Below are positions 34,384 to 43,764 of a stretch of 64,000 nt of DNA, in pieces. Position 1 is the stretch's first letter, and each line of letters opens with the position of its first letter. The translations under genes were made by a program, and so were the position numbers. The notes below the pieces were generated by a model. It worked only from the letters and a program-made list of their open reading frames with translations, had not been told where the DNA came from and made no database searches. The DNA is from Rhizopus sp. PT2906 (taxonomy: Eukaryota; Mucoromycota; Mucoromycetes; Mucorales; Rhizopodaceae), in assembly GCA_025529335.1 (NCBI GenBank), contig JAMYHX010000159.1:25512-89511 (forward strand). The letters run 5' to 3'.

Positions 34384-36045
34384 TTACAACTTCTTTTTCT
34401 TTTGTGGACTTGACAAGCGGACGGGTTCATCATTGTTTGAAATGTGTTGCTGCTTTTCATATTTTGCTACAAACCTAGCATAGCGAAGACCACATGCATT
34501 ACATAAGCTATTTATTGATTATATGATGTTAGATAAAGTAGGGAACTGTTTACTTTATACTTGCGTTTTATGACCACTCGGACCTTTACGCCACTCAGGA
34601 CTAGTTGATGCTCGACAATACTCACATCTTTTCTCCTGGGCAATAAATTTGCCTTTCCATGTTATGGATGACGACGATCTATCATGGTTATTATTGTCTT
34701 TGCTGTTGCTAATACTACTGCTACCACTACTGCTACTGCTGCTACTACTACTGCTGATACCACTACTATTATTTGCTCCTATTCTGCCATAGGATGACAT
34801 CAACTGCTGTTGTAGAATATTATCATCTATTTTTGGCACCTTGGGCGATGTCAGTGATATTTGACCATTCAGGAGTTCATGAATACTAGGCAATCGTCTA
34901 AACCTATTAGGGAATAGTTAGTTCAATTTATACACGTACTACTTTATTTATTTATTCACATTACTCGCTCTGTACATTTGAACGGTGGTAGCTTTGAGAA
35001 TGTACTGGGGTAATTTGAAAAGTAGCAAATACGATGGGACCAAAATAGATTATGATACTCTCTACATCACATAAACCTAACGGATCTAATGTCACTGTTG
35101 AGTTTGAATAGATATGTTGGCAGCATCCAAGTCTTGGTTGTGATAGATGTCCAGAATTGATCTCTTTCATGATCATCGTCTGAGTTAATCTGGATACGTC
35201 CTCAATGAACTGTCTTTGTGCCTCTTGGCTGTATAAGGGATGATGTACCATATCTGGTGTCTGAATGATGCGCTTTAAATGATCTAAAAGGAGTGGCCAT
35301 GATGCAAGTAGTTGATATGTTGAACTGTCATAGACCTGAAAGATTCGGAACAGGTGGTCCAAGAAGGTAGGCGTCATGTAGTTCTCTATAGTTTGTTTCA
35401 TCTCGTTTACATTCTACAAATAAAGTTAACTTCATATACAAATATATGTCTCAGTTTGTTTACATCATGAAATTCTCTACAACCATGGCAGGTTTCTATG
35501 GTAATCAAAAAGTTGAATAAATAAACAATAAATAAACAAACAATGATAAACCTTGATGACAATCATGAAAAAAGGTTAACAACGTCCTAGATGTAGCTGG
35601 ATACATGACGATGTCTGTGATTATCCACTCTTGGTTATGTTCCTATTGACATCTTTATTTTTATTAAACAGATTGATATTAATCATTTACCCCCCCTCCT
35701 TATCTTTCTCTTTCTCTCTCTCTCTCTCTTTTTTTTTTTCTCTCTTTCTCTCTTGATGAATTTACCTCTGTTATTTTATTCAATCGACATCTATGTAACT
35801 TTTAATATGTATAGTAATATATTTATTGATTATACATACCTCGTTACTGCACCAGCCAAAGATTTTATTTTCATAAAATGAAGCAAATCAGCTTTGGCTA
35901 AAGGAAGCTCCTCAGGATGAATGAAATTCAATAAGGAATGATCGAGGATCCTATCTTTAATTTGAGATCTTCTAGTGATATCAGATACATAAATAAATCG
36001 AAAATTGTCTACAGAAAGAATAGCCCAAAAGCAAGCACTCGACAT
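34384..36045 (-). CDS. White-collar-2-like transcription factor (PAS + GATA zinc finger)
   Basis: Seven exons (minus): 36045-35840, 35790-35766, 35642-35552, 35495-35464, 35413-34965, 34903-34565 and 34507-34384; 421 aa. PAS fold at about residues 5-110 (CFWAILSVDNFRFIYVSD; NFIHPEELPLAKADLL; EWIITDIVM; LLTFFHDC). No LOV cysteine motif is present, as expected for WC-2 rather than the photoreceptor WC-1. The C-terminal GATA finger (about 360-386) reads CEYCRASTSPEWRKGPSG then HKTLCNACGLRYAR and is split by an intron with a GC donor (AAAAC|GCAAGTA). A 25-nt micro-exon is needed to link the PAS halves. WC-2 partners the blue-light receptor and binds GATA boxes; Mucorales have several paralogues, so which one this is remains open. 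Confidence 0.87.
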
Positions 36046-36219
36046 AATTTGATAAAGAAGAAGAAAAAAAAAACAAAACAAAACAAACAATCTTTCTGTC
36101 TCTCTTTCTTTCTCTTTTTTTTTTCTTGTCGTACATTTTGTTTATTCTATTTCCTTTTATGAAGCTTATCTGTTTCCCTCTATTTTCATATACACATAAA
36201 ACAACAACAAAAAGTATAT

Positions 36220-36706
36220 TTACAATGGAAGTGGTTTAATATTTAACTGTGCTTCAAGGTCCTGTCTGAGGTAAGGATTAGAGTCTACTAGGTCATTGAT
36301 TAATTCAATCAGTTTCTCTTTATCCAAAGTGGCTAATAATTTGCCAATCGGTAACTCCTTTTTGGTGATAAGTCGATTGCGCTTGATTGTATGAAGCAGA
36401 TTATCATCAATAGTGTTATTATGGTTGTGTTCTTCTTCTAATGGTTCACTGTTCATCATTTCTTCGTCTTCAAATGATGCTCTTCTTTTTCGACCTAAAC
36501 ATAATAAAAGAGAGACAAGCCTTAGACAACATGTATATTATAACACAAAATATATACTTGCCTTTATTTGAAGACTCATTTGTTGTTATTGTTGTCGCTG
36601 GAGATGTGTATAAAGTAGGTACTTTGGTCTTTGTTAAATATATTGAAGAACGGTATAGACGTTGTTGTTGTCTAAATAAGCTGTTTTGACTTTGTGAAGA
36701 AGACAT
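36220..36706 (-). CDS. STS1: Sts1/Cut8 nuclear proteasome tether
   Basis: Exons (minus) 36706-36562 and 36494-36220; 139 aa. A Ser/Thr/Gln-rich N-terminus is followed by a nuclear localisation-like GRKRRASFEDEE at the splice and the conserved Cut8 core: KRNRLITKKELPIGKLLATL, then LDKEKLIELINDLVDSNP. Sts1/Cut8 tethers the proteasome at the nuclear envelope and is itself short-lived. The protein is shorter than yeast Sts1 (319 aa) or S. pombe Cut8, ending soon after the core as LNIKPLPL, so the C-terminal six-helix bundle seems absent. The intron (36495-36561) must use a GC donor (AAAG|GCAAGTATA): only this keeps the frame. Family recognition is good on the core motif. Confidence 0.8.
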
Positions 36707-37189
36707 TTTTTTAATATATAAAAAAAGAAAAAGAAAGAAAAGAGGAGTTAGCGTAGTGGTAAAAAGTTAACAGTGATAATAATAATCTGCATTTTTTTAT
36801 TGGCTTTTGATTTGTTCAATTTTAAGAGCCAGTCTCAGGAAAGCATAAAGTCGTAATCTCTCTATTTTGTGTGTGTGTGTGTGTGTGTGTGTCTGCCTTT
36901 CTCTCTCTTTTGTGTTGATAAATAACAGCTACGCCACGCACATAAACATACATACACATGTATACATTTAACAATAATGAATTTTTACTGCGTCAATACC
37001 TCATTTTGCTAATAAGATAATCCTTTATATATAAAGTGTGATAAGGGAGTAAAATACATAAAGAGAGAGAGAATATAAATAAAGGCTTGGTCAAAGAGAC
37101 CATCTCTAAGAAAAGAGAATGAAACAAGTTGTATTGTATTGTCATTGTACAGTGACTGTTTATTTATGCACACCGTTGTATCCCTTCTC
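36707..37189. other. intergenic with a (GT)n microsatellite
   Basis: A (GT)n tract of about 24 bases at 36869-36892. No gene recognised. A tRNA A-box-like string at 36734-36746 has no matching B box or acceptor stem. Confidence 0.5.
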
Positions 37190-37519
37190 TTAATAGGTAG
37201 AGATCCATTCCCAGCCTTCGATGCCAGCAGCCCTTAGCTCTTCCTGTGTTGGTATACGCTCATCCTTGGCAACGATAATATAGTCTTCATTCTTTAATAA
37301 TTTTCTATCTGATTTAGCTTGCTCAGCTAATAATCTCTTTTCAGCTACGATCTGAATACTCTTTTTCACAATATGATTTGTCTCTTCCAGTTTTTCCTTT
37401 TCCTTTTTGAGTGTCTCAATCGTCTGTTTTAATAGTTCAATATCATCTTCACTCTTTTTCAGTTCTTCTACTTCTTCTTCTTCGATCCATGCACCCGGTA
37501 AAGACTGTAAAAGATTCAT
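37190..37519 (-). CDS. small coiled-coil protein, unknown
   Basis: Single exon, 109 aa, starting MNLLQSLPGAWIEEEEVEEL. Residues 12-90 form a strongly charged helix (KKSEDDIELLKQTIETLKKE). The C-terminus RIPTQEELRAAGIEGWEWIS looks like a conserved short motif. I do not recognise the family. A CT-rich, T-rich leader just upstream and the compact, biased composition support a real gene. Alternative starts further upstream would use non-ATG codons. Confidence 0.6.
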   Translation of the reverse strand: MNLLQSLPGAWIEEEEVEELKKSEDDIELLKQTIETLKKEKEKLEETNHIVKKSIQIVAEKRLLAEQAKSDRKLLKNEDYIIVAKDERIPTQEELRAAGIEGWEWISTY

Positions 37520-37744
37520 TTTGTTTATAAAAGAGAAAGAAAGGAAAAAGAAAACAGTGCGGCAAAACAAAAAAAAAAATGATGACTCCTATTTCTTTTT
37601 GGGCTATCAAGTGTGCACATGTGTGTGAATGCTGTCAGGTGAATTGACAGTTATTATCACACATATCAGCAGGTATCATTTTAACAAAAAGTAGATGGAT
37701 TTTTTTTTCTTTTATGTATTTGCTTTCTTTTTTTATTTCACACT

Positions 37745-38910
37745 TTAATGAGCTTCAACGGGTTCAGCAGCAGGAGCAGGTCTAAAGTCTTGAGCAGAGG
37801 GTTCAACGATGGGAGTTTCCTCCTTGGGTTCGAGGATAGTGACAATATCAGGAAGAGTCTGCTTAGGACCGTTACGACCAGTAGGGTCGCTGTCCAACAT
37901 GATCTTGACCTTGATACCCAAGACACCTTGACGCAAGTCAACGTGACGAACGGCAGTGGTGATGAATTCACGGGCAGGGTTACCAGAGTGAATCATGAAA
38001 CCGTCAGAGAACTTCATGGCCTTGGCACGGGCAGCACGGACCTTACCAGAGACAACGACTTCACAACCCTTGGCACCAGATTCCATAACGAAACGAATGA
38101 CACCATAACAGGCACTAGGAAATAATCAATATTTGCAAACATACACAAAAACCGACAACACTTACCGACGGACAGCCAAACCGTTGAGAAGCTTGAACTT
38201 GACAGACTCACATTGAGCAATGGCACAGAGACCACGGTTTTGGACACGCTCAGCGTAGAGTTCAACAGCATTTTCGGGGAACTTGAAACGCTTTTGAACA
38301 AGAGTGGTCAATTCACGAATACGGCGACCCTTTTCACCAAGAACGTTTTGTGTGTGTGTGGCACGGATGATGATTCTGTTTTTTTTTAAAAAAAAAAGAG
38401 AGGTTAGCTTGAGAGATATTGTTTTGGTTAATCACTTACTCAGTACGGGCAGGAGTCACACGGACTTCAACACCAGCATAACCATCTTCAGCAAGTTCAC
38501 GGGTGAAGAATTCGTTTAATTCAGCATAGAAAACACCGTCAGCGACCTATTGTGTATTATATGCAAGGTTGGTATACAGTCCACTTTTTAGTTGTCAAAA
38601 AAAATGTTGAACTTACAAACTATTGAATTGAAAATAAATGTAAAAGAAAGAAAATGGTTAGTGCTTTGTAATCAATTGAAACAAAAGAGTGATGCTGATT
38701 AAAGAAAATGAAAAATGTGTTCATGTGTGTATAATATGTGTATGTGTGTATATATGCGTATATGTGTGATTGTGTGTATCCACTTGTTCATCCGCTTGTT
38801 CATCCAACTGTTCATCCAAATGTATACATCGTCTATCTTCTTTTCTTTTATCAGCATCACTCTTGTTTATTTATTATTACTTTTCTCTTCTTGGAAATTT
38901 GGGCGGCCAT
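37745..38910 (-). CDS. RPS3: 40S ribosomal protein S3 (uS3), with a predicted 3-nt exon
   Basis: Exons (minus): 38910-38881, 38619-38617, 38546-38440, 38375-38166 and 38114-37745; 239 aa, close to the yeast and human proteins. Recognisable blocks: MAAQISKKRK, VADGVFYAELNEFFTREL, a KH domain with VLGEKGRRIRELTTLVQKRF, GLAVRRACYGVIRFVMESG and the C-terminal LPDIVTILEPKEE. uS3 lines the mRNA entry channel of the small subunit. Intron 1 in total spans 38547-38880. Within it, TTT at 38617-38619 is flanked by AATAG and GTAAGT; its inclusion supplies the Phe/Leu that follows KKRK in nearly all eukaryotic uS3 proteins. Skipping it would keep frame but delete that residue. All other joins are clear. 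Confidence 0.95.
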
Positions 38911-39405
38911 GATGATGGGGAAAGAGGAGGATTGGATAGGTTACGGGATAGGGGCAGATTGATATAAGATCCATCCCGGCCCGAACAATTATTTCCGACC
39001 CGATAGTACTTTATCCCAAAAAATATCCTCCCCTCTTCTTTTTTTTTTGCGGAGCGATAAAGGAAAAATCCAGTAACTAATCAATATATTAACTTTGGAA
39101 GTGCTGTAAACCAAGGTTCGAGCGAAATTGACAATATCAATATGAACATTTACAGCACGAAAAAGAGAAAATACAGCAAGTTATATATAAACAGTGCTTG
39201 CAATTAAACATTACTGGAACTGTACTGTTCCGAATATAGATAAATAAGATCACAAAAGCAATAACGGTTCCGATGATGACTATCATCTTGGTGTGGACAA
39301 CTCTTCTCAACTGGAACCAAGTTCACCATCACCAGAGGCTGGTATTCAATTGAAGGAGTTTGATTCATTTATTACAGATGAGACAGATCACACTTATAAA
39401 AGGTG
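38911..39405. promoter_or_regulatory. upstream region of RPS3
   Basis: Starts with a short GC-richer stretch (about 38920-39010) containing CATCCCGGCCCGAAC, then a T run. This is the presumed RPS3 promoter. Further out, GTGCTGTAAA near 39101 and TTTACAGCAC near 39150 form a small inverted repeat of unknown meaning. Confidence 0.4.
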
Positions 39406-39675
39406 AACACTACGTGCACCAGAAATATACCACTAAATAAGCTAAATAATGCAAATACGAATTTATCAAAAGTGGTCTTTTTTTAATCAACTGACAACAT
39501 AACAAGATTTCTTTTTTATCTCTTTCTTCTTTTTGAAAAGAAATAAGATAAAGCCATGCTTAACGCGGCGCCACACATTTAGAGGTTTTGCTGGAAGGTA
39601 TCATAGGTAATGGGTGGAGGTAGCGCCCATAGAGTTAATCTAACTTCAGGTGTATTTTCTGGTGCATGTAGTGTT
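39406..39675. mobile_element. MITE-like element, copy 2
   Basis: About 270 bp with terminal inverted repeats AACACTACGTGCACCAGAAA and TTTTCTGGTGCATGTAGTGT (two mismatches). Same family and same orientation as 10754-11015, with internal similarity throughout and several small indels. Confidence 0.7.
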
Positions 39676-40190
39676 TTCCTTAATAAAACAGCATATGATA
39701 ATAGCAGCTCATTGCATAAGAGATTGTAAGCTTTCATGAATATGCTAACTAACTATATTTATTCACTTTTTGGAAAAAAAAAAAACAGGGCTACTTCTTC
39801 CATAAACTATAATGTTGGGTTATCTGAAGTTTATGCGTTTGGTATAGTAAAACGAGGGATTCTTAAATATTATTTTTCGTTAATCTCAGGTGTTTACTGA
39901 TTTAGTTATTGAAGAAAAATCAACTATATTACCCATCTATTGCAACTATACCTAGTCAACCACACTTAAATACATTTCTTTGCAATATGACGGAAACAAT
40001 TATCAATGGCAAACAGGTGCCAGGAAAAAAAAAAAAGTGAAATTGAATTTACGGTTGATAATGTGGCTCCTTTATTCTCCGGGATTGGACAGGTATCATA
40101 TAAATGGTCAATAAACATTTTTGAGCATTAATAAACTACATGGGAGGGCAAAACTGACTAAACTCTATATTTAATATTTATAAAGGGGAA
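39676..40190. other. AT-rich flank of the repeat island
   Basis: No gene recognised. Homopolymer runs occur near 39774 and 40027. Confidence 0.4.
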
Positions 40191-40613
40191 AGCTTCGATC
40201 TTACCAACTAATAATGCCTGTAGAAGGATTCGAGTTGACTTTGTTTTGTTCGTTAATGATCAAGAAGTTGGTTGTGGCGAGATAAAATCTCCAGGCACCA
40301 CCTCTCAACTACTAGAGGAAGATTGGGCCAGAACAGCTGAAACACTTAAAAGACAGCTACCTGTTTGCATCATGAAGAGCAAGGATACGAAAGAGTTTAA
40401 GGTTTTGGAATGATATTTAGTGGATTTGATACGGAACTGTATGTCATGGTTTTTGGTTCCAAAAATACACATCCTTATAATTTCTATGAAATCAATATGT
40501 TAAAACTTCCAAGCTCTCCTCAATTATACACCAATATCGAAGAAACGATTGAAAACCTATTAAGTTTCAAGGTAAAATGTTCAATTTATATAGGATACAA
40601 GATGTATGACTAA
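40191..40613 (+). pseudogene. frameshifted relic of an unrecognised protein family
   Basis: Frame 1 reads IRVDFVLFVNDQEVGCGEIK to TLKRQLPVCIMKSKDTKEF (40213 to about 40400). It then stops, while frame 3 continues with FSGFDTELYVMVFGSKN and LPSSPQLYTNIEETIENLL (40410-40613). The two pieces read naturally as one protein broken by a frameshift. I believe relatives exist in many copies in Mucorales genomes, but I cannot name the family. It lies next to transposase relics and a MITE. Confidence 0.5.
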
Positions 40614-40859
40614 TTGTGGTTATTTTAATACATCGTCGCTAGGCTTCCATAGTTTCAAGTTTGACTGAAGAACCAGATATACTGAAACCTTACATTTACC
40701 ATAATTATACACACTTGTTCAAGCTAACCATTGCTTTTAAAAATGATTAAGAATATTTTCACTTTATGAATATGCTTTTATACAGATTATAGGATTAGAA
40801 ATAAACAAAATTGCGAGAAATTGTCTCTAAGTGTCTTGTATTTGCCCTAAATAAACATT

Positions 40860-41226
40860 TCTTTCGACCCTATTGAAACAAGCAGCCCGCCTCGAATTAT
40901 CAAGAGGTATAGTGAGACAAATGGCCATCAAGACGAGAGTTGGCATGCGAAGCAAACATTTCCTGTAATTTATCAGTGGCGCTATGGATACACTTGATGA
41001 GCATAAAATGTCAGGCTGTCATTTCATTCTAAATGATGCTGCTATATATAAGGTTTTTGTCGTTCAAAATCTAATCGAAAGCCGCAGATACTTGCCTTTT
41101 CTGAGCCCGATTGAATTGTTTTGGTCAAAAGTTAAGGCTAGGGTAAAGAGAGACTGCTTCATTATAGTTGATAATACCATTGAATCGGCAAGGCAACTGG
41201 TCTTTATTTTCGCCAATTCGGCTTAA
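40860..41226 (+). pseudogene. IS630/Tc1-type DDE transposase relic
   Basis: The open part (40984-41226, 80 aa) ends with the DDE_3-type C-terminal motif: YLPFLSPIELFWSKVKARVK, with HFILNDAAIYK upstream in the place of the usual DNAPIH. The two blocks are closer together than in intact elements, and no N-terminal helix-turn-helix is seen, so the copy is truncated and internally deleted. Orientation is opposite to the Tc1 relic next to it. Confidence 0.65.
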
Positions 41227-41401
41227 ATAGGAACCGATGAATGAAATCTTAAAAGTCGGTTTTTTTAGTGTTATTAGACCAAACAGTAAAGAAAGCGATC
41301 CTTTTATAGCTTTGTTATAGTTATAAGAGAAAGGTCATCTACATTCGAATATCGAAAAAAAAAATGAGAATTGTAAAGCAAGTTTTGGATTTTTTATTGA
41401 T

Positions 41402-42017
41402 TTAATATTTGGTGGATCCACCACGAACTTTTATAACATCTTTGACTCTCTTTGGCATGGAATCAATTAATTTGTTGATGGCTTTTGAAGTAAACTCCCT
41501 CCAAACGCTCTCCAAAGCAACTTCCATTGCTTGCGGGCTTCTGGCATGAGGGCATAGAGCGTTAACCCTCTTTTCTTCATAATGCTCCACAGATTTTCAA
41601 TCGGATATAAATCCGGTGACTGAGCCGGCCAAGACATCTTGCTTATACCCTTTGCCTCCCCCTTCATTCGGTAGCAATTTTCGCTCTATGGATGGGTGCG
41701 CCATCTTCCATGAGCACAGGACTATCTAGGCTTTTGTAAAAGTCTAATAATACTGGCTCATAGACCTGGTTTATGAAGTCGGTACTTGTCCTCATGCCTT
41801 TCTTCATAAAGACAAGTTTCGACTTCTTTCCACCAGCTATGGTGTCCCAAACCATGATTGAAGTTCTGCCCACTTTTGAAGGTTGGCGGCAGGCATTCTT
41901 TGTCGTATTTTACCAGCGTCTTGCGCCAAACTCTGGGCTGCAAGGACAGCTTGCCGATTTCAAAACTCGACTCGTCTGTCCAGAACACCTTTCTCCAGTC
42001 ATCTGCTGTCCAGTGTT

Positions 42018-42050
<33 letters not shown>

Positions 42051-42423
42051 AAAAGCATACCTTACCTTTTGTTGCTTTTCATTCAAGAAAGGCTTCCTGA
42101 CAGCCACACGAGAAGCATAGCCAATTTTTTTCAACTCATTGCGTATGGTGTTCTCACAAGCCTTGGTGCTGATTAGTTGTCTAATCTCTTTAAGAGTAGC
42201 ACGACGGTTTGCACGTGCTACTCTTCCCAGCTCTCTTCTTTTTCTATCGTTGAAGGTAGGAGGTCTTCCAGACCTGGGGCTTCGTCTCTACAGTTCCATT
42301 CTTTTTCCATTGTTGAAACACATGTCGTACGGTTCTTTCTGGAATGTTTTCTTCAATGGCAATCTGTGCTGCCGAAACGCGTCAGGTAACAGTTTTTTTC
42401 TTTTTGAGGGCAAAGTTAAATAA
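41402..42423 (-). pseudogene. Tc1/mariner transposase, broken by several frameshifts
   Basis: Pieces in different minus-strand frames line up in the order of a Tc1 transposase. Near 42420-42130 is a helix-turn-helix region. Then comes KIGYASRVAVRKPFL, the first catalytic Asp in FWTDESSFEIGK, a block near VWDTIAGGKKSKLVF, the second Asp in LMEDGAPIHRA, and the third acidic residue in WPAQSPDLYPIENLW. The last piece ends KVRGGSTKY at 41402. Length of the whole (about 340 codons) is that of a full-length element. A long poly-T run at 42020-42048 interrupts the catalytic region. At least four frame changes make it inactive. Terminal repeats could not be fixed. Confidence 0.85.
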
Positions 42424-42429
42424 GCCATT

Positions 42430-43150
42430 TTATGTGTTTATAAAAGAAGAGAAAGGTGTCGTCTTATAAAAAAAGGCTGGCTTTTAAAAAACAGGCAATA
42501 ATTTTTTGAGATCACTGCACAACAACCGAGGATATGCATTTGTCTATTTTCGTTCAGTTAAAAAAAAAAAGGCCAAAAGACAATAGACATTTAAAGAGAG
42601 AGAATGGACATGGTTTTTATTTTATTAATAGTTTGTTTTCAGATCATTCGTTTTTTTTCTGCTTTGTTTTTATCAACCTTTTTCTTGCTTTTTTGGTTTC
42701 TATTTTTTTAATCCGAGTTTTCTTTTTTTCTTTTTCATTCAATTTTTTTCACATCTTTCTTTTAAAACATATAATTCGAAAGAAGAAAAAATGAACTAAA
42801 ATAAAAAATAAATACAGTATGAAAAAACAAAAATTGTAAGAGAAGAAAAAGAAGTATAAAAAAAAGCTTCAAAAAAATGTACAACGAAAAAAACTATACA
42901 AAAAAAAACCAAGTAAAAAAAAAAATATAAAAAAATAAAGTACAAAAAAAAGGGTAAAAAAAAGATGGGAAAAAGAAGAAAAATGAAATAAAAAAAATAT
43001 ACAAAGTAAAAAAGAAAAAGAAGAAAAAAACTAGTATAAAACAATGAAAAGAAAATATAATACAAGAAATGAATAGCAAAAAAGAAAAAGAAAAAATATA
43101 CAAAAAGGTATAAGGGGATGATGAAAGACATGAATAAAAGGACTGATGTG
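42430..43150. repeat. T-rich then A-rich low-complexity DNA
   Basis: The plus strand is T-rich from about 42610 to 42770 and then strongly A-rich (AAAAAA separated by single other bases, often TATA or G) from about 42783 to 43130. Open frames here encode only Phe/Tyr/Leu or Lys runs. The A-rich part is the 3' flank of the next gene. No coding potential. Confidence 0.7.
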
Positions 43151-43196
43151 TCCTTAATCTAAGAAGTTCCTTTGTGTTTGGTTGATATTTTTTCCT

Positions 43197-43764
43197 TTAA
43201 GATTCAATCTTGAGCATGGAGCGAAGACCACGTTGAATTTCCGAAAGTACCATATTGGTTTGTTCCATTTCGTAAGCAGAGTGGATGACTTCAGGATACA
43301 TCGTAGGGGAACGATGAAAGACGGGGGGTAAAGGGAGAGAGGAAGGAGCAGGAGCATTATTGAACGTGGGTCCAGCATAGACTTGATCAACCAAACTAAG
43401 TCATAATCAGTAGGTTATACAAACACATGGCTATTATATATTATTACCTTTTATAATCAATGTGAACAGGACGTTTAGGGGAAGATTTTCTTTTCGTAGA
43501 TTTAATGGAAGGAACAACAGCATCGGATTCTTCTGAGGATGAAGAAGAGCTTGAATCATCTTCATAGACTTTTTTGTTCTTTCGACGGTTATTCTTTTGG
43601 CTCTTCTTGGGTTGTTGAATAGCTTGTTTGTTCATGACAGCATGATTATTATTATTATTGTTGTTATGAGGTTTAGATGCAGCAAAAGAATGACGGATGT
43701 TGTTGTTGTTGTTGTTGTTGTTGGGTTTGGTATTCTTTACATGAACAGTGTTACGATTAGACAT
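43197..43764 (-). CDS. Asn/Ser-rich small protein, unknown
   Basis: Exons (minus) 43764-43448 and 43395-43197 (intron 52 nt) give 171 aa. Two poly-Asn runs, a basic KKSQKNNRRKNKKVYEDD patch, a run of Ser with acidic residues, and RPVHIDYKR lead into exon 2. Exon 2 encodes a Pro-rich stretch and an amphipathic C-terminal helix (EMEQTNMVLSEIQRGLRSM). Exon 2 has normal, non-repetitive codon use, which supports a real gene. Family not recognised; possibly a nuclear protein judging by the basic and acidic patches. Confidence 0.6.

Noticed and set aside
34555..34893. GATA finger protein truncated after HKTQV
   Set aside because: A GC-AG intron restores the missing LCNACG half; the gene is intact.
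36734..36790. tRNA gene suggested by TTAGCGTAGTGGTAA
   Set aside because: No B box at the right distance and no acceptor stem.
42796..43131. Phe/Tyr-rich membrane-like frame
   Set aside because: Translation of A-rich low-complexity DNA.
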